A stretch of 64,000 nucleotides of DNA from positions 1 through 64,000 of the forward strand of contig WPIO01000204.1 in assembly GCA_009760855.2 (NCBI GenBank), read 5' to 3'. The position numbers were made by a program, and so were the translations under genes. This stretch comes from Cristatella mucedo. Its lineage: Eukaryota > Bryozoa > Phylactolaemata > Cristatellidae. Numbering within the stretch: position 1 is the first letter of the stretch; each line of letters starts with the position of its first letter. This document shows positions 25,078 to 36,455 of this stretch, in pieces. The notes beneath the pieces were generated by a model. That model was not told the origin of the DNA. It did no database searches and saw only the letters and a list, made by a program, of their open reading frames with translations.

Positions 25078-25739
25078 GCTAAAACTAACTTACTAGTTAT
25101 GGGCAAACCCAATGTGATTCGGAGATTGGAAAGGCTGTCTCTCAAAATCGGCTCTGCCAGCATATCTCCTGTCGAATCAGCTCGAAATCTAGGTGTCATA
25201 TTCAAGCGACCTCTCGTTAGACGACCCTATCAGCTACACAGTCAAATCTGCCTATTTTCAGCTTCATAACATTGCTAAAATTCGGGCTTGTTTAGATAAG
25301 GATACCACGTCTAAGTTGGTCCATGCATTCGTGACATCTTGTCTCGACTTCTGCAACTCACTGCTTACTGGCCTACCAGCATTTGCGATCGGGCGATTGC
25401 AGCTGGTGCAAAACTCTGCAGCTATGCTTGTTTGTCGTGAGCGCGGCAGTTGCCACATTACTCCACTTCTTCGCCGACCTGCACTGGCTACCAGTCAAGC
25501 AACGGATTGACTTCAAGGTTTTGTCGCTCACTTTTAGGTCACTTCATTCTTTGGCTCCAGCCTATCTCTCAGATATACTCCCCCATCAGGCCAAGCATCG
25601 TACTACCCGCTTTTCGGAATCCAACAGTCTAGAAATACCTAGTACAAACCTTAAATCCTTTGGAGACCGTGCATTTAGTTCGTATGCTCCCAAAGCCTGG
25701 AACTCCCTCCGACCTACGCCAGAACATCCCCTGACCTGA
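25078..25739 (+). pseudogene. LINE-1 RT C-terminal region, frameshifted
   Basis: Three overlapping frames (about 25084-25269, 25208-25510 and 25450-25739) together cover the region after the RT palm, including [38 protein letters not shown] and [17 protein letters not shown]. The last is a signature common in L2/CR1-type elements. Frames shift near 25205 and 25465, so no protein of the element's length can be made. Confidence 0.85.
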
Positions 25740-26035
25740 CCACATTTAAAAGGAACTTAAAAACACCACCTATTTAGGACAGCATTTTGTGGGTCCCTGT
25801 GAGTCGTCCTTGATGTGCTTATGCGTGCTGACACTGTGCATGCTGGCACTAACCACATGTGCATGCTGATCCTGTGCATGTAACCCCTAACCATGTTATT
25901 CATTTTGCTTGTTTTTCAAGCATGATTTTACTTACCATTCAATTGCATTTCCCTTTGCAGCAAATGTAAAGCGCCTAGAAAGAGATTGAGTTCTCTGAGG
26001 GCGCTTTATCAAGTGCATTATTATTATTATTACTA
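25078..26035 (+). mobile_element. LINE-1 copy, 5'-truncated, with 3' end
   Basis: About 960 bases, very similar to 57140-58100. The 5' end is truncated inside the reverse transcriptase, just before ACTTACTAGTTATGGGCAAA. It runs through the C-terminal coding region, the 3' untranslated part and the terminal hairpin (25968-26010) into an ATT tail. The coding part is broken by several indels. One single-base loss just after GAACTCCCTCC (near 25710) is shared with the copy at 57 kb but absent from the copy at 32 kb. Confidence 0.93.
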
Positions 26036-26054
26036 TTTCGAACCCCCTCCTACT

Positions 26055-26200
26055 GTCACCAAAAGCAAAATTATGTCCTACTTCCACTGGACGAGCAACC
26101 ACCGAAATCATGTCGAATAAACACGATGATTGTGTGCATAATTTGGTCTTGCCCACAACTTAAAAATCTATTGGGTATTGACCCCTAGAGAGAAATCCTG
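26055..26200 (+). repeat. Repeat X, copy 1 (dispersed repeat of unknown class)
   Basis: The stretch shares ordered blocks with 60322-60475: ACAAAATTATGT-like, GAGCAACCACCGAAATCATGTC, ATAAACACGATGAT, and TATAAAAATCT/TTAAAAATCT. No coding potential was recognised. It could be a non-autonomous transposon or a SINE-like element. Confidence 0.65.
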
Positions 26201-28179
26201 TCTCCACCTCTACCTGAAACTATGTCAAACTGAAACTCAATTGGTACAAGAAACACAAGTAGTAGTAGATATCCCAGCTCCTTCGCACGGGCTAATGAGA
26301 CTGGGAAGTATCAGGTACATTACTGGCATAGTCTTAGTAATCCAATCTTGCCTGCCTTCAATTCGAGAGTGTGCATGGTGTGCTAAAAACAACGTCCAGC
26401 GTCCAATGTGTCTTACAAGCATAGGCGAGCTTGCTGACTCACGAAATACTGTGAACGGCTACGTTACTGCAAATAGGAACGAGAGGCCCAAACCATTCAC
26501 TTTTGCAATTCGCCGTTTCAGCTACGATAGCATAGTCATAGTCGCACAAAGTTGGTCGAAATGCATGTTCGCGAAGATCATTGCAGTGCTTTAATCCAGT
26601 TTCAAATTCAACGGAATCATCGCAGAAGAAGGCTGAAGGTTGAAGGTGACATACGTGTGCAGACTAAGGAACTTTTCCAGGTAGGTAAAAACCAGCCGAC
26701 GAGTCATCGATGACACGCTGAAACCGGAGGGTGGGAAGCAAGCCTCCAGTGTGCCCTACCAGTAAGTCCTACCAGTGTGAAGCAGCACTATTGTGGTGCC
26801 TAGCCTCATTCCTCAATACACACCGTCTCACAAATGAGCCTCCTCTTCAGGCACGTAAATAGAGCTGGCCGGTCACATTACTCATAGAGCAGTCGCCATC
26901 TGCAGCAGGATCGCACAGTAGTACATCAGTCTTTAAAGATTCAGAGTAACAGTCCGTAACCTCTGCAGTTTGAACAGCAGCAGTTTCGTAGAAAATTACA
27001 AAGGTCACTTGCTCCACAGTAGCTATAACGGCACAGGAAGAACAGCCCATACGTTCCTCAGAATGTCAGTCGAGGCTAATGTACCAGACACCTGCACATT
27101 ACCGGCAGACATTACCATGCTCTCATATAAAATCCTTAACTCTGGCTTCTCAAGCCGTATATCAGGTTTTCAATTTCACCATAATAAACTCAAACTTTGG
27201 CCTTCATCCGTGTTATGCAGGTCGCCGTAATGCCCTTGAATCTTCTAGATTAGCAGCAGTACGCTTCATCCTGTTGACGGCATTAGCACAATAAAGTTCC
27301 GCATCATAGCAGTCTCAGCATTCCTCTCAGCAGACTGCTGTTTTGAGATATCTAATAAAGCTCAATGCTGCCGTCCGGCATCGACATAGCTCTGCATGCC
27401 GGTGGCACCGACTCTCACTGTTAGTATGTCGCTATGCCCCTGAGTTGTCAGTACTGTTTCTCGGAATCTTTAAAATGAACTCTGATTCTAAATTGGCATA
27501 AGTTCATTGGAAAGCATTTGCAAAATATCCCCGGTATTGGTTCGGTCTCTGATCTAAAATGTGCAAAATTTCGTCAGGTATTCCTCTTTCGAATTCCAAA
27601 TTTGGCAGAGCGATCGGCTACTTCAACTTTCAACTGCTCGATGTTGCGATTAGAATACGCCTTTGCGGAGTCAATATGCAAATCTATATTGTATGCATAG
27701 CGTCTGCCAGTATGGACACGAGCAATAAGACGATTGCTAAGACGACTGCGAATGACGACTGCTAAGGGTTTTCGGCAATTACTAATTTCTGAAACAAACG
27801 AGGTGCAGCGGCTTCTCATAAAATTCCTTGGGCCGCACGCACAGCCGCTCTCAGCGGTGCTTGTCTCTTCTGACGCATGACAAATACCTGCGACGCTGGA
27901 CCCTTGTACCACGGCTAACGACTCACAGGTGCAGCACCGATATACGCAGGTACGCCAGTTGTAATGGAACAGGGCAGCAATAAAGAACAACGCACTTACC
28001 TTAGTGTAACGAGCTCATATCCGTCACGTAGAGAACTCGATTTGACAGCCGCGAAAGGCTGCTGGCGTCCAGCATCAGCCATGGCGCACAACAGCTCTCG
28101 CACCGCGCCCACAGCACCGCCGAACAGACGATCGGCGAAAAGCTTCGGGCGCCAATCATGCCTGACTCGAATGTTAGGG
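26201..28179. other. Intergenic stretch, nothing recognised
   Basis: Frames of up to 138 codons occur (26178-26594 plus; 27574-27990 minus), with no recognisable domains. Confidence 0.4.
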
Positions 28180-28385
28180 CACAGGTTATAAACGCACCCG
28201 GTCTACACAGCATTTGCTCGGTCCTCTGCGACTTGTCCTCTGTGTGCCTACGCGTGCAGACGCGTTGCATGCTGCCACTGGCCATACAGCCATGCTGCCT
28301 TCGCTGCCTATGTTAAGGGCCTAGAAAGAGACTAAGCTCTCGAAGACCGCTATACAAATTTAGTAGTACTATTATTATTATGTAG
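28180..28385 (+). mobile_element. LINE-1 3' end, diverged
   Basis: Blocks CAGCATTTGCTCGGTCC, GTGTGCCTACGCGTGC, CATGCTGCCACTGGCC and a decayed terminal hairpin with inner arms AGAGACTAAGCTCTCG, followed by an ATTATTATTATG tail. Confidence 0.8.
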
Positions 28386-29129
28386 CTTCTGCCTGGCGCG
28401 ACGCGTAGAGCTCAACCGACTGCCTATAAAAGGACTTTCAATAGCATATAGCCGCAACCACTGATTATTAAGTATGCGGTTCCAAGAGATCCCAATTAAG
28501 GAGCCTTGAATGATATCTCAGTAAACACATTCTGGCTGATGTAGAAAGCCAACGTGTCAGTGCGTGTATCGTGACGGTAGCCAAGGACGCCAGTAGCATG
28601 AAGGGTTGGTTGGCAGTAGCGTGGACCTGCTGGGAAGGAAGTTTTAGAGTCGGCCGTGCAGGAGAAATGCAGTCGCGGTGCAGCGACAGGAATGTGGAAG
28701 CGGCTACCAGTGTAGGACCTACAAGCCAAGCTCTTCAGCTGAAAAATCGCGGCAACTAATTTATTGTCTCGAGAGCACCTGAGGGTAAGAGGATAACTTT
28801 CGCTTGCTTACGAGCACACTCTGAAATATACTTGTCCATCTTAAACTTATAACTTATATGGAAAGCCCTGTCAATGCTGCAGGAATGCTTGCTTGCTTTG
28901 GTCAGTGCCTAGCGATAAGACGACGGTCAGTTCCCTAAGTTTACGTAAGCTGGCATCTTCTAATGGCGAGAGAGTGACGCTGGAGGCTATTCTTGCGTTT
29001 CTAACGACGTTTCGTCTTGAATTATCAGACAACCGGAAACCGTTATCGGTCGCGAGCCGAGTAGACTTGTTTAGCTGGCTCTGATTCGATCGTAGATAGC
29101 TGTTCGCTCAACTTTCTCTGTAGAGCGTG
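28386..29129. other. Intergenic stretch, nothing recognised
   Basis: Short frames only. No repeat was recognised. Confidence 0.4.
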
Positions 29130-29760
29130 CTTGTTCTGCGGACACGACGCGTTCTTTTGCTTAGTACCGAGCCTAGCGCTCCCATGGGCAGCCGAGAGGT
29201 CGAATCGCTGGCGCTAGGCAGGTGACCCTGAGCTGCGCAGCAATTAATCCTCCGTCAAGTTAGCGGCTTACTTTCCGGCCTATGCGGCCGACGAGACGGT
29301 CGGAGTTTCTCCTTGCCTTCTTTGAAGGCACCGCGCCGGCTTTGGCACGCCAGCGGTCGACGCCGGTGCCGCTCGCAGAGCTGCCGCCTTCCGGACTCTT
29401 GGCGATGCGGCCGGGCGCGCGCGCGAGCCTCCGTTCGACCGGCTGCTGCGCTCTCCGCCACTTTAGCCGCTCTCCTGTGAGGCTACTCGCATGGTGCCGC
29501 CGGATGCAGACGCAGACACACGGGCGCCGAGTCGCGTGCATGCGAACCGCCAGTGGTCCGCGAGTGGCCCGCTCTAGATGTGGCTGAAGACTCGAGGACC
29601 CACCTCGGAGAAAAGGCCTCGAGGTACGCTGCTATCGCAGTCTCGTGGGTGGACGGGCACAGCTTGCGAGCTCGATCGTCTGCGCTCCGTCGTTCGACCG
29701 TGGGTAGCGCGGCGACGCTAGCAAAGTCGACAACCGAAACGCGAACCACTGCTTCTGTAG
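29130..29760. promoter_or_regulatory. CpG-rich block without an identified gene
   Basis: This block is markedly richer in CpG than its surroundings, for example GCCGGGCGCGCGCGCGAGCC-type sequence near 29408-29425. Open frames of about 93-101 codons run on both strands (29260-29587, 29483-29764) without recognisable domains. It could be a promoter CpG island, an exon of an unknown gene, or a GC-rich repeat. Confidence 0.4.
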
Positions 29761-29929
29761 ACACGTATTAATCGTAGCCCAGTGGTTAGGTTCTTAACGC
29801 TAGTGCAACTGAATGTATTGCCTCGTAGGACACGCGCAGGTGTGCGTGCGTTAGTACACTGGTCTGTCGCTACAGTCCGCGGCGCGGCAGAGACACGACG
29901 CTAACAGCTAGCATCAGAAAACCATGTTA

Positions 29930-30075
29930 TCAATACAATTCGTAGCGCCATAAGAGAACTGAATCTCAATCAGGGCGCTTCACATGTGCCGCAGGGCTCG
30001 AGCCTAGGACTTCGGGCGTAAAAATGAGCGAATCGCCTTCTGTCATCAAGACGAGTCATTGACCGAACCAGATCC
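29930..30075 (-). mobile_element. SINE-A copy (tRNA-like head, LINE-like 3' hairpin)
   Basis: On the minus strand, a B-box-like GGCTCGAGCCC is followed by GTGAAGCGCCCTGATTGAGA and TTCAGTTCTCTTATGGCGCT, then ACGAATTGTATT. The outer arms AGCGCC/GGCGCT and inner arms GAGA/TCTC match the terminal hairpin of LINE-1. The head side runs to about 30075 and is degenerate. Confidence 0.75.
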
Positions 30076-30084
30076 ATCGATTAT

Positions 30085-30087
30085 AAC

Positions 30088-30127
<40 letters not shown>

Positions 30128-30196
30128 TAATATTATTAGAGCACTATATATATATATATATCTTATATAGATATAGATAGATATATATATATATCA
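30085..30196. repeat. (TA)n microsatellite, interrupted
   Basis: TA runs are broken by ATTAATATTATTAGAGCAC and GATAGATAGATA. Confidence 0.95.
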
Positions 30197-30224
30197 CTCA
30201 GAGTATTTAATCTCTATTCTGACC

Positions 30225-30300
30225 GCTACTCAAACCTCAAGGGTCTGGCATAGCCTTTAAAGGCGAGCACCTTAGCTTTGGACCAAACCAGGGTTGTAAA
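30225..30300 (-). mobile_element. Possible SINE-A head remnant
   Basis: GCGAGCACCTTAGCTTTGG followed by ACCAAACCA resembles the reverse of the A-box side of SINE-A seen at 43700-43735 (GGGCACCTTAACCACTGAGC). Confidence 0.4.
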
Positions 30301-31429
30301 TCAAAAACCTATCAATGCACCGTTCCGCCGACGGCGCGGGTCTGACTGCGGTAGCCCCCCCCCCCCCTTCCCACACGCATCACCCAACGAGAGTCTGGCG
30401 GCTGGGGCATTAAAGCTCTGTGGCTAAATTAATGTATTTAAATTAATTAAATTTTTAAAGCTCCCAGTGGCTGTGACCTACAAGGCATACCTGCTTAGAG
30501 GAATATCTCTACGACGATAAGAAGCCAGTCACACCCGCGACCACGGCCTGACACCTGGCGGTACCAGTAGGCGGCGACTGCGAAGTGGCGTCGAAAACGG
30601 GAACATCTCTCGACATGTGCGGTAGCTGGCCAGATGCGAAAAGGAGCATCCGATAGCTCCTCTGCAGAATAGGCAGTGAGCATTGCATCGCCTGATGCCA
30701 GGACTGAACTCCAAGTAGGGGGATCAGACCTTGACTTGCTTCATCCAGTCCACGATTCGGGAGATCGGAGAGGCATCTTGGTGGCCGGGCCCAAAAAGCC
30801 CTATCCTACGCCTGCAGCCGCATGGGCGACTTCATACTGCTCCGATCTTTCTTGTTTACCACTCAGTGGTAAACAGAATTCTAAACGGCACACTGGTCCA
30901 AACGAGTGCTAACGCAACCCTTTAGCGAAGCCGCCATCGATTTCGTGTGGCTAATGCATTAATATGAAATCTAATTTGCTCGACCAACACTAACTTGAGT
31001 AAAGTACTTTTTGGCGAATTCGAATGTGATGCTGATGCAGTGGCTCGGCCAGTTGGTTGATTTGAACCCCATAGAATGACTAAGGAGCGATATTTACAGG
31101 CGGCTGAACCGGTTAATCGGCCTTAACCAGTTGGCGACCTTTTCAGTAAAACTCAGGCTCAGTGGAATGTGCCTCAGCAGAAGATTCGATGCCAAAGCTT
31201 GTGACCTGTCGCCTGGCCAGTCAAGGGAGGTTCCAAAGAATAGTTGAGGGAGGATGGCATCTTAAATTCATTCATATCAAGAGCATATGCCTTTGTTTTT
31301 GGGCTGCCAGTGAGTATTTTCACATGTTGTGCATAACTTTGGTATGCCTGGCATCATGCAAAACCTTTTTTCCCGAACGAGTTTACAGCCATTGCAGCTT
31401 CGGCTACGACTGCGAGTATTTATTTTTGA
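30301..31429. other. Intergenic stretch; poly(C) tract only
   Basis: A C13 run lies at 30355-30367 and a short AT-rich patch at 30424-30460. No gene was recognised. Confidence 0.45.
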
Positions 31430-31490
31430 CGGTGTGTATATATATATTTCCATGACTTAAATAAATATATATATATATTTATACGTATAC
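31430..31490. repeat. (TA)n microsatellite, interrupted
   Basis: Two TA runs are separated by TTTCCATGACTTAAATAAA. Confidence 0.9.
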
Positions 31491-31671
31491 AGATTTTATT
31501 CTGGCGCTGATATATAAAGCAAGTTATTTCTACTCCGTCAGGATAACAGTCTTAGTAGGCTCTTTCCTAGTTTCCTATTGCAGTGCTAATAATTAGAAGT
31601 AATATCTCGGCTTAATTTGAGACAATGGACTCGTGAAAGGCTTTCAGACATGATTCATGCGCATAACGCAT

Positions 31672-32392
31672 ATGTATTAATAATAATAATAATAATATTG
31701 CACTTGATAAAGCGCCCTCAGAGAACTTAATCTCTTTCTAGGCGCTTTACATTTGCTGCAAAGTGATACGCAATAGAATAGTAAGTAAAATCATGCTTGA
31801 AAAACAAACAAAATGAATAACGTGGTTAGGGGTTACATGCACTGGGTCAGCATGCAAATGTAGTTAGTGGCAGCATGAACAGTGTCAGCACGCATAAGCA
31901 CATCGAGGACGAATCACCAGGACCCACTAAATGCTGTCCTAAATAGGTATGTTTTTAAGTTTCTTTTAAATGTGGTCAGGTCAGGGGATGTTCTGATGCA
32001 GGTCGGGAGGGAGTTCCAGGCTGTGGGAGCATACGAGCTAAATGCACGGTCTCCAAAGGATTTAAGGTTTGTACGAGGTATTTCTAGACTGTTGGATTCC
32101 GAAAAGCGAGTGGTACGATGCTTTGCCTGATGGGGTAGTATCTCTGAAAGATAGGCTGGAGCCATAGAATCAAGAGACCTAAAAGTGAGCGACAAAACCT
32201 TGAAGTCAATCCGTTGCTTGACTGGTAACCAGTGCAGGTCGGCGAGAAGTGGAGTAATGTGGCAACTGCGACGCTCACGACAGACAAGCCTAGCTGCAGA
32301 GTTTTGCACCAGCTGCAATCGCCTGATCGCACATGCTGGTAGGCCAGTAAGCAGTGAGTTGCAGAAGTCGAGACGAGATGTCACGAATGTGT
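31672..32392 (-). mobile_element. LINE-1 copy, 5'-truncated, minus orientation
   Basis: On the plus strand it begins with an (AAT)n tail at 31676-31698 and CACTTGATAAAGCGCCCTCA, the terminal hairpin (31709-31752), the 3' untranslated region, then the coding part up to about 32392. It is close in sequence to the 57 kb copy and is relatively young. A CT microsatellite follows on its 5' side. Confidence 0.95.
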
Positions 32393-32411
32393 ATTGTCCA
32401 TTAGTACACAA
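31914..32411 (-). pseudogene. LINE-1 RT C-terminal fragment with open frame
   Basis: The frame is open for 165 codons and contains [66 protein letters not shown] and [15 protein letters not shown], ending in a stop inside the element. The catalytic palm (YADD) and any endonuclease are absent because of 5' truncation, so it cannot encode a working enzyme. Its 5' codons lie in flanking sequence. It keeps a base missing from the 25 kb and 57 kb copies, so its C-terminus continues through [13 protein letters not shown]. Confidence 0.9.
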
Positions 32412-32442
32412 CTGTATCTAGCAGGTGCACGTTTGCGAATAA

Positions 32443-32536
<94 letters not shown>

Positions 32537-32565
32537 GTCTCTGTCTCTCTCCGTCTCTCTCTCTC
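32443..32565. repeat. (CT)n microsatellite
   Basis: About 120 bases of nearly pure CT, with a few ATCTCTG and TCCG interruptions at the right end. Confidence 0.97.
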
Positions 32566-34444
32566 TTTATGCTGGAACGTTAGCAATTGGCAACTGATAC
32601 AGCTATGGGGATAAGAACTTGCAAGGCAACCCTCAAATTAGGAAATACGTCTTCACCATAACTGAGAATGAAAGACGAGAGTTCCAGTGGTGCTTTTAGT
32701 GCTGAATCTTGACGTGTAGCAAGAAGCATTTTGCAGTCACATATTTGGTTTTACAGTTCTTTTCCATCAACATCTGAACAATGGAAGCCTCCAAGATCTA
32801 AATATCGGCGGAGTTTGGTCTGGTCAGGCGCCTTCAGAAGCTTCTCAACTTCCAGCAAGAAACCAAATTTGACATCAAGATCTGTGAGCAGGGTAATTTC
32901 CTGTCAGAGATAGTCTATGGTGACCTTCATTGTTCTTAAAATCTCTTCCTCCGCCGAGAGACCAACATCTTAAGAGAGTTCTCGAGGCATCTGTCTCCTT
33001 TGGCAGATTCTTGGTTCAACAGCAACTCCGCACAATGTTTCAACTCCCCACAATTCTTGTTTCAAGCGTTCCACTTGTGTCTTCAGACATTTGCTCCAAA
33101 ATATCTGCAATGCTGTTTACTCCATCATTGATAGTTTTCACAGCCTCCACTCTTGCACTTCACTTTGTTGCAGAGTCACGTTTGACAGTAATGGCTAAGA
33201 CTTTCTTCAGTTCTTCCCACCTCAGAGTGGGTCTTGAAAAGAACAAGTATTCGCTCTCTATTGTTTGAAAACAGCAATGACAACGAAAGCTTGACTTGCT
33301 CCGTGAGTTCCTACCAGGTTCAAGCTGTGGTTATATCAGTTTACAAAAATTACCTTCTCATTCATCGGCAGTTTTCTTCTTTGAACACCTGATGAGTGGC
33401 CAGACAGGACTGCTGCGTTGTCGTTGCACAACCAGTTAAGCCTACCTTGCGTCGTCTAATAGAGTGTCGGTGCTCACCCGTGGCTTGTAGCTCGCCCTTG
33501 CCGTATCGTAGCAGGCCGGGCTCGCTCTCGACGCGACGCAGCCCGCCTGTGGCAGGCAGGCTGGGGCGAGAGGACGGAAAAGCAGCTGGAACGCGGACAG
33601 AGGGGTGGATGGCCGTGTGCCTGTTTCGCTGCTAGCACCAGCCGAATACACGAAGTTTGGTGTTTCCGTGTTGTCGTGTGCGTGCCGCCAGGCATCAAGC
33701 TATAGCTTGGTCCGAGTCTGTAAACATGCTTGTCTAGCTCAGCAAGCAATAGTCAAGAAAATTGAAAAGGGACTTGCTTGAAATCAAGATTGGTATTCTC
33801 ACATGAGAAAGTTTTTAAAAATACGCAAAATCAATTTTGCTTTTCGCACCGCCTTGGCCTTGGTGAAAGTGGACAGCTGTCCCTCACCCCCCCCCCAGCC
33901 AAATCCTTACTATGCCTTCGGGCGGGAGGGAACGGGTGGTGGCAAGAAGGCCGAGCAGATTAAGCAAGGTATTATAGTTAATAGAGTTAATACCACGCCT
34001 TCGACAGAACTGAGGCCTACAAATTACCCTTGCCTAATCGCTGACGCTGAGGCGTGGCCGCTTGCTATACGGCAGTTGGACATAAGAGTAGAGGCTGCTC
34101 GCTGTCCCGTCCGAACACTTCCGATTGCCATATGTCGGCCGCCGGCGCTGCCGTATGACATCAGTGCCTCACCACGGCTCAGCCGTTTGCTGCGGCGACC
34201 TGGAGCTGGGAGGGTTGATTAATTAACGTTGTCTCGGTTGTTCGGCCAGGAGAATTTAGTAGACCTCGAATGACTCATCGGACCGCAAAGAAAGGGCAGT
34301 GATGGGTGCGATGAGTAATTTCTGTCGCTGGGCTTTTCGCGCACGCCACGCTTCATGTGCACACTTCGTTTATACTCTCGCCTGTCCAACCTGTGCGCTC
34401 ACGCCAACATAGCATATTTTACAAGGAAAATACTCGATCAAAAG
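32566..34444. other. Intergenic stretch, nothing recognised
   Basis: Frames of up to 139 codons occur (33803-34222). None shows a recognisable domain. A short C-run lies near 33888-33896. Confidence 0.4.
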
Positions 34445-34825
34445 ACCTTTATTTATCTTGAAAGACCTCAAACGAACCTCAAATCATTTGGAGACGGTGC
34501 CTTTAGTTCCTATGCACCCAAAGGCCGGAGAGTTCAGTGCCGACTGACATCGCGACTCCTCCTGACTCGATGACATTTGAAAAGAAGCGAAAATGCACCT
34601 TTTTATCATAGCATTTAGTAGGTCCTTGTGATTCGTAATTTGTGTGCTTAAGGGTGCTGACACTGAACATGTTTGCATGCTGACCCTATGCATGTCACCT
34701 CATGTTGACATTGTGCATGCTACCACTAACCCTACGATCATGCTTCCTTTGCAGCATATGTAAAGTGCCTAGAAAGAGTTTATGTTCTCTGAGGGTACTA
34801 TGCAAATGTATTATTATTATATTGC
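34445..34825 (+). mobile_element. LINE-1 3' end
   Basis: Starts near ACCTCAAATCATTTGGAGAC (last coding block), passes the 3' untranslated blocks (CATAGCATTTAGTAGGTCC, GTGTGCTTAAGGGTGCTGAC) and ends in the hairpin (34757-34800) and ATTATTATTATAT tail. Confidence 0.88.
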
Positions 34826-34844
34826 ACTACGAGCGGCAAAATGG

Positions 34845-34955
34845 CACCGTGCTTCCTTTGCACCAAATGTAGAGCGCCTAGAAAGAGATCGAGTTCTCTG
34901 TGCGTGCTTTACTAAATGTATTATTATTGTTGTTGTTGTTGTTGTTACTACTATT
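34845..34955 (+). mobile_element. Second LINE-1 terminal hairpin with (TTG)n tail
   Basis: CCTTTGCACCAAATGTAGAG, GCGCCTAGAAAGAGATCGAG and TTCTCTGTGCGTGCTTTAC repeat the terminal block only ~100 bases after the previous one. The tail changes from ATTATT into TTGTTG. It is either a separate short insertion or a partial tandem duplication of the LINE end. Confidence 0.8.
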
Positions 34956-35269
34956 ATAGCTTGGAGACGGCGAGGTCCGGCTTCCGAGGACGCGAGTCTC
35001 GCGGGTCGCCCCTGCGGCTCCGGCTACCAGAGTAGTAGGAGCCGCGGCTACCGTGCTCGATTTAATGGCAGCACTAGATCTGTCTAAATCTATATCCGCG
35101 ACCTACAAAGTCGCCGCGGCGTCTCATTTCTACCCTAAGGACACCTTAGCAAGCAGGCAGAGGCTGGCATAGTCAGCGGCTGAGCGGTTGACGCCCGAAC
35201 GAGGCCACGGATGCCATGACGCTCCAGCAGCCGATGCCTGCCCATCGCAGCCTCTGCCAAATAAAAACA
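34956..35269. other. GC-rich intergenic stretch, nothing recognised
   Basis: No open frame of note and no repeat recognised. Confidence 0.4.
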
Positions 35270-35460
35270 AAATACTAGCTGATTGAACAGCCTTCTTCTG
35301 TGTAGCGGCAGTAGAGCCTTAAAGGCTATCACCACTTGCAGCAGTAGTAAAGGATCGCCCACAGTAGGATTCAAAACCATGACCTCGGGAACAGAGGTCG
35401 TGAAGAGGTAATGAGGCTCGATCGGGCAAGCCGTGGTCCAGTTGGTCAAACTGACCACCG
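35270..35460 (-). mobile_element. SINE-B copy, minus orientation
   Basis: CTAGCTGATTGAACAGCC terminus, AGAGCCTTAAAGGCTATCAC internal stem, ATAGGATTC-type B-box region (AGGATTCAAAACCATGACCT) and the head near AAGCCGTGGTCCAGTTGGTC. Same block order as 41886-42065. Confidence 0.8.
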
Positions 35461-36054
35461 AATCTGGAGCGGCCGGCGGCTCAGAGTGACGCTCAGGGCG
35501 ATTCGACGGGTCTCGATGAGCAAAGTGTAAACACCATGGCGGCCGGCAGTTTTACCCTTTATGGGCACATAAGTCGCACCCTAACATATGGAGGTGGAGC
35601 CACAGCTCCAATGAAGCTGGGATATATGAAACGGTTACGAAACGCCTCCTTTGGGCCGCAATAGAGACTCGCACGACCTAGCGGAAAAAGAGAGGGCACT
35701 GACTGAGACTTATCACGCGCTCGGCCCCCCATTCCGCTGCAGGGGATTGTGTGAAGTGCAGCAAATGGTGAGGAACTGATAAGCCGACCGGGCGTTTAAG
35801 AAACTCGTACAACGAAAAATATGCAATGCACAATATTCGGCGATTTATTAATGTGCTGTCCATCAGCGCTTGATGGCCCAGACCTGCTCTTAATTGCAAA
35901 CATGTAAAACTCTAGCGTGTTACTAACGAGAGATAGCAGCGTCTACACTCAAGTCCTTAGGCAGAAAACGCAGCGCTCGTAACGGTGGTAGTCCGTGCTG
36001 ACGCGAGACAAATACCGGGCCGTCTGAAACTTCTATGGCGCTGTTATGCTTTTA
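35461..36054. other. Intergenic stretch, nothing recognised
   Basis: Short frames only. Confidence 0.4.
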
Positions 36055-36455
36055 TGATACTGACCCACAAGGCCCACCACAGCTAGGCATTTTCATACCT
36101 AGCTGAACTACCTCACCAGTTTCAGCCTCTTCGTGCCCTCAGGTACCGATTAGGCTACAAATTAGCTGTTCAATTCCTCTTCTTAAAGACCGTTGGTGAC
36201 TGAGGCTTTTGCTTTGCAGGTCTAAGACTGTAGAACTCACTTCCACAATTATTATGCAACGCCATCTACTCTCTGGTGACCATGGCACGTTCTTTCCAGC
36301 CTTCCTGAGCTGATACTTCCCTGCTACACACTACCTCTTCTGCTCTCCATACTTGGCTATGCTTCTCACTTTCTCTTTGTTACATGAGACAATGTCTGGT
36401 GGCTACAGAATGAGTACCGAAAGTCGCTTAGACTTTGACTGCACTATGCAAAACT
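36055..36455 (+). mobile_element. LINE-2 family 3' fragment, copy 2
   Basis: Aligned in order with 42375-42790: CTGACCCACAAGGCCC, TTCAGCCTCTTCG, GACTGTAGAACTCACTTCCAC, TACTTCCCTGCTACACAC, TGGCTATGCTTCTCACTTTC, ACATGAGACAATGTCTGGTGGC and CGAAAGTCGCTTAGACT. Frames are broken. Confidence 0.75.
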
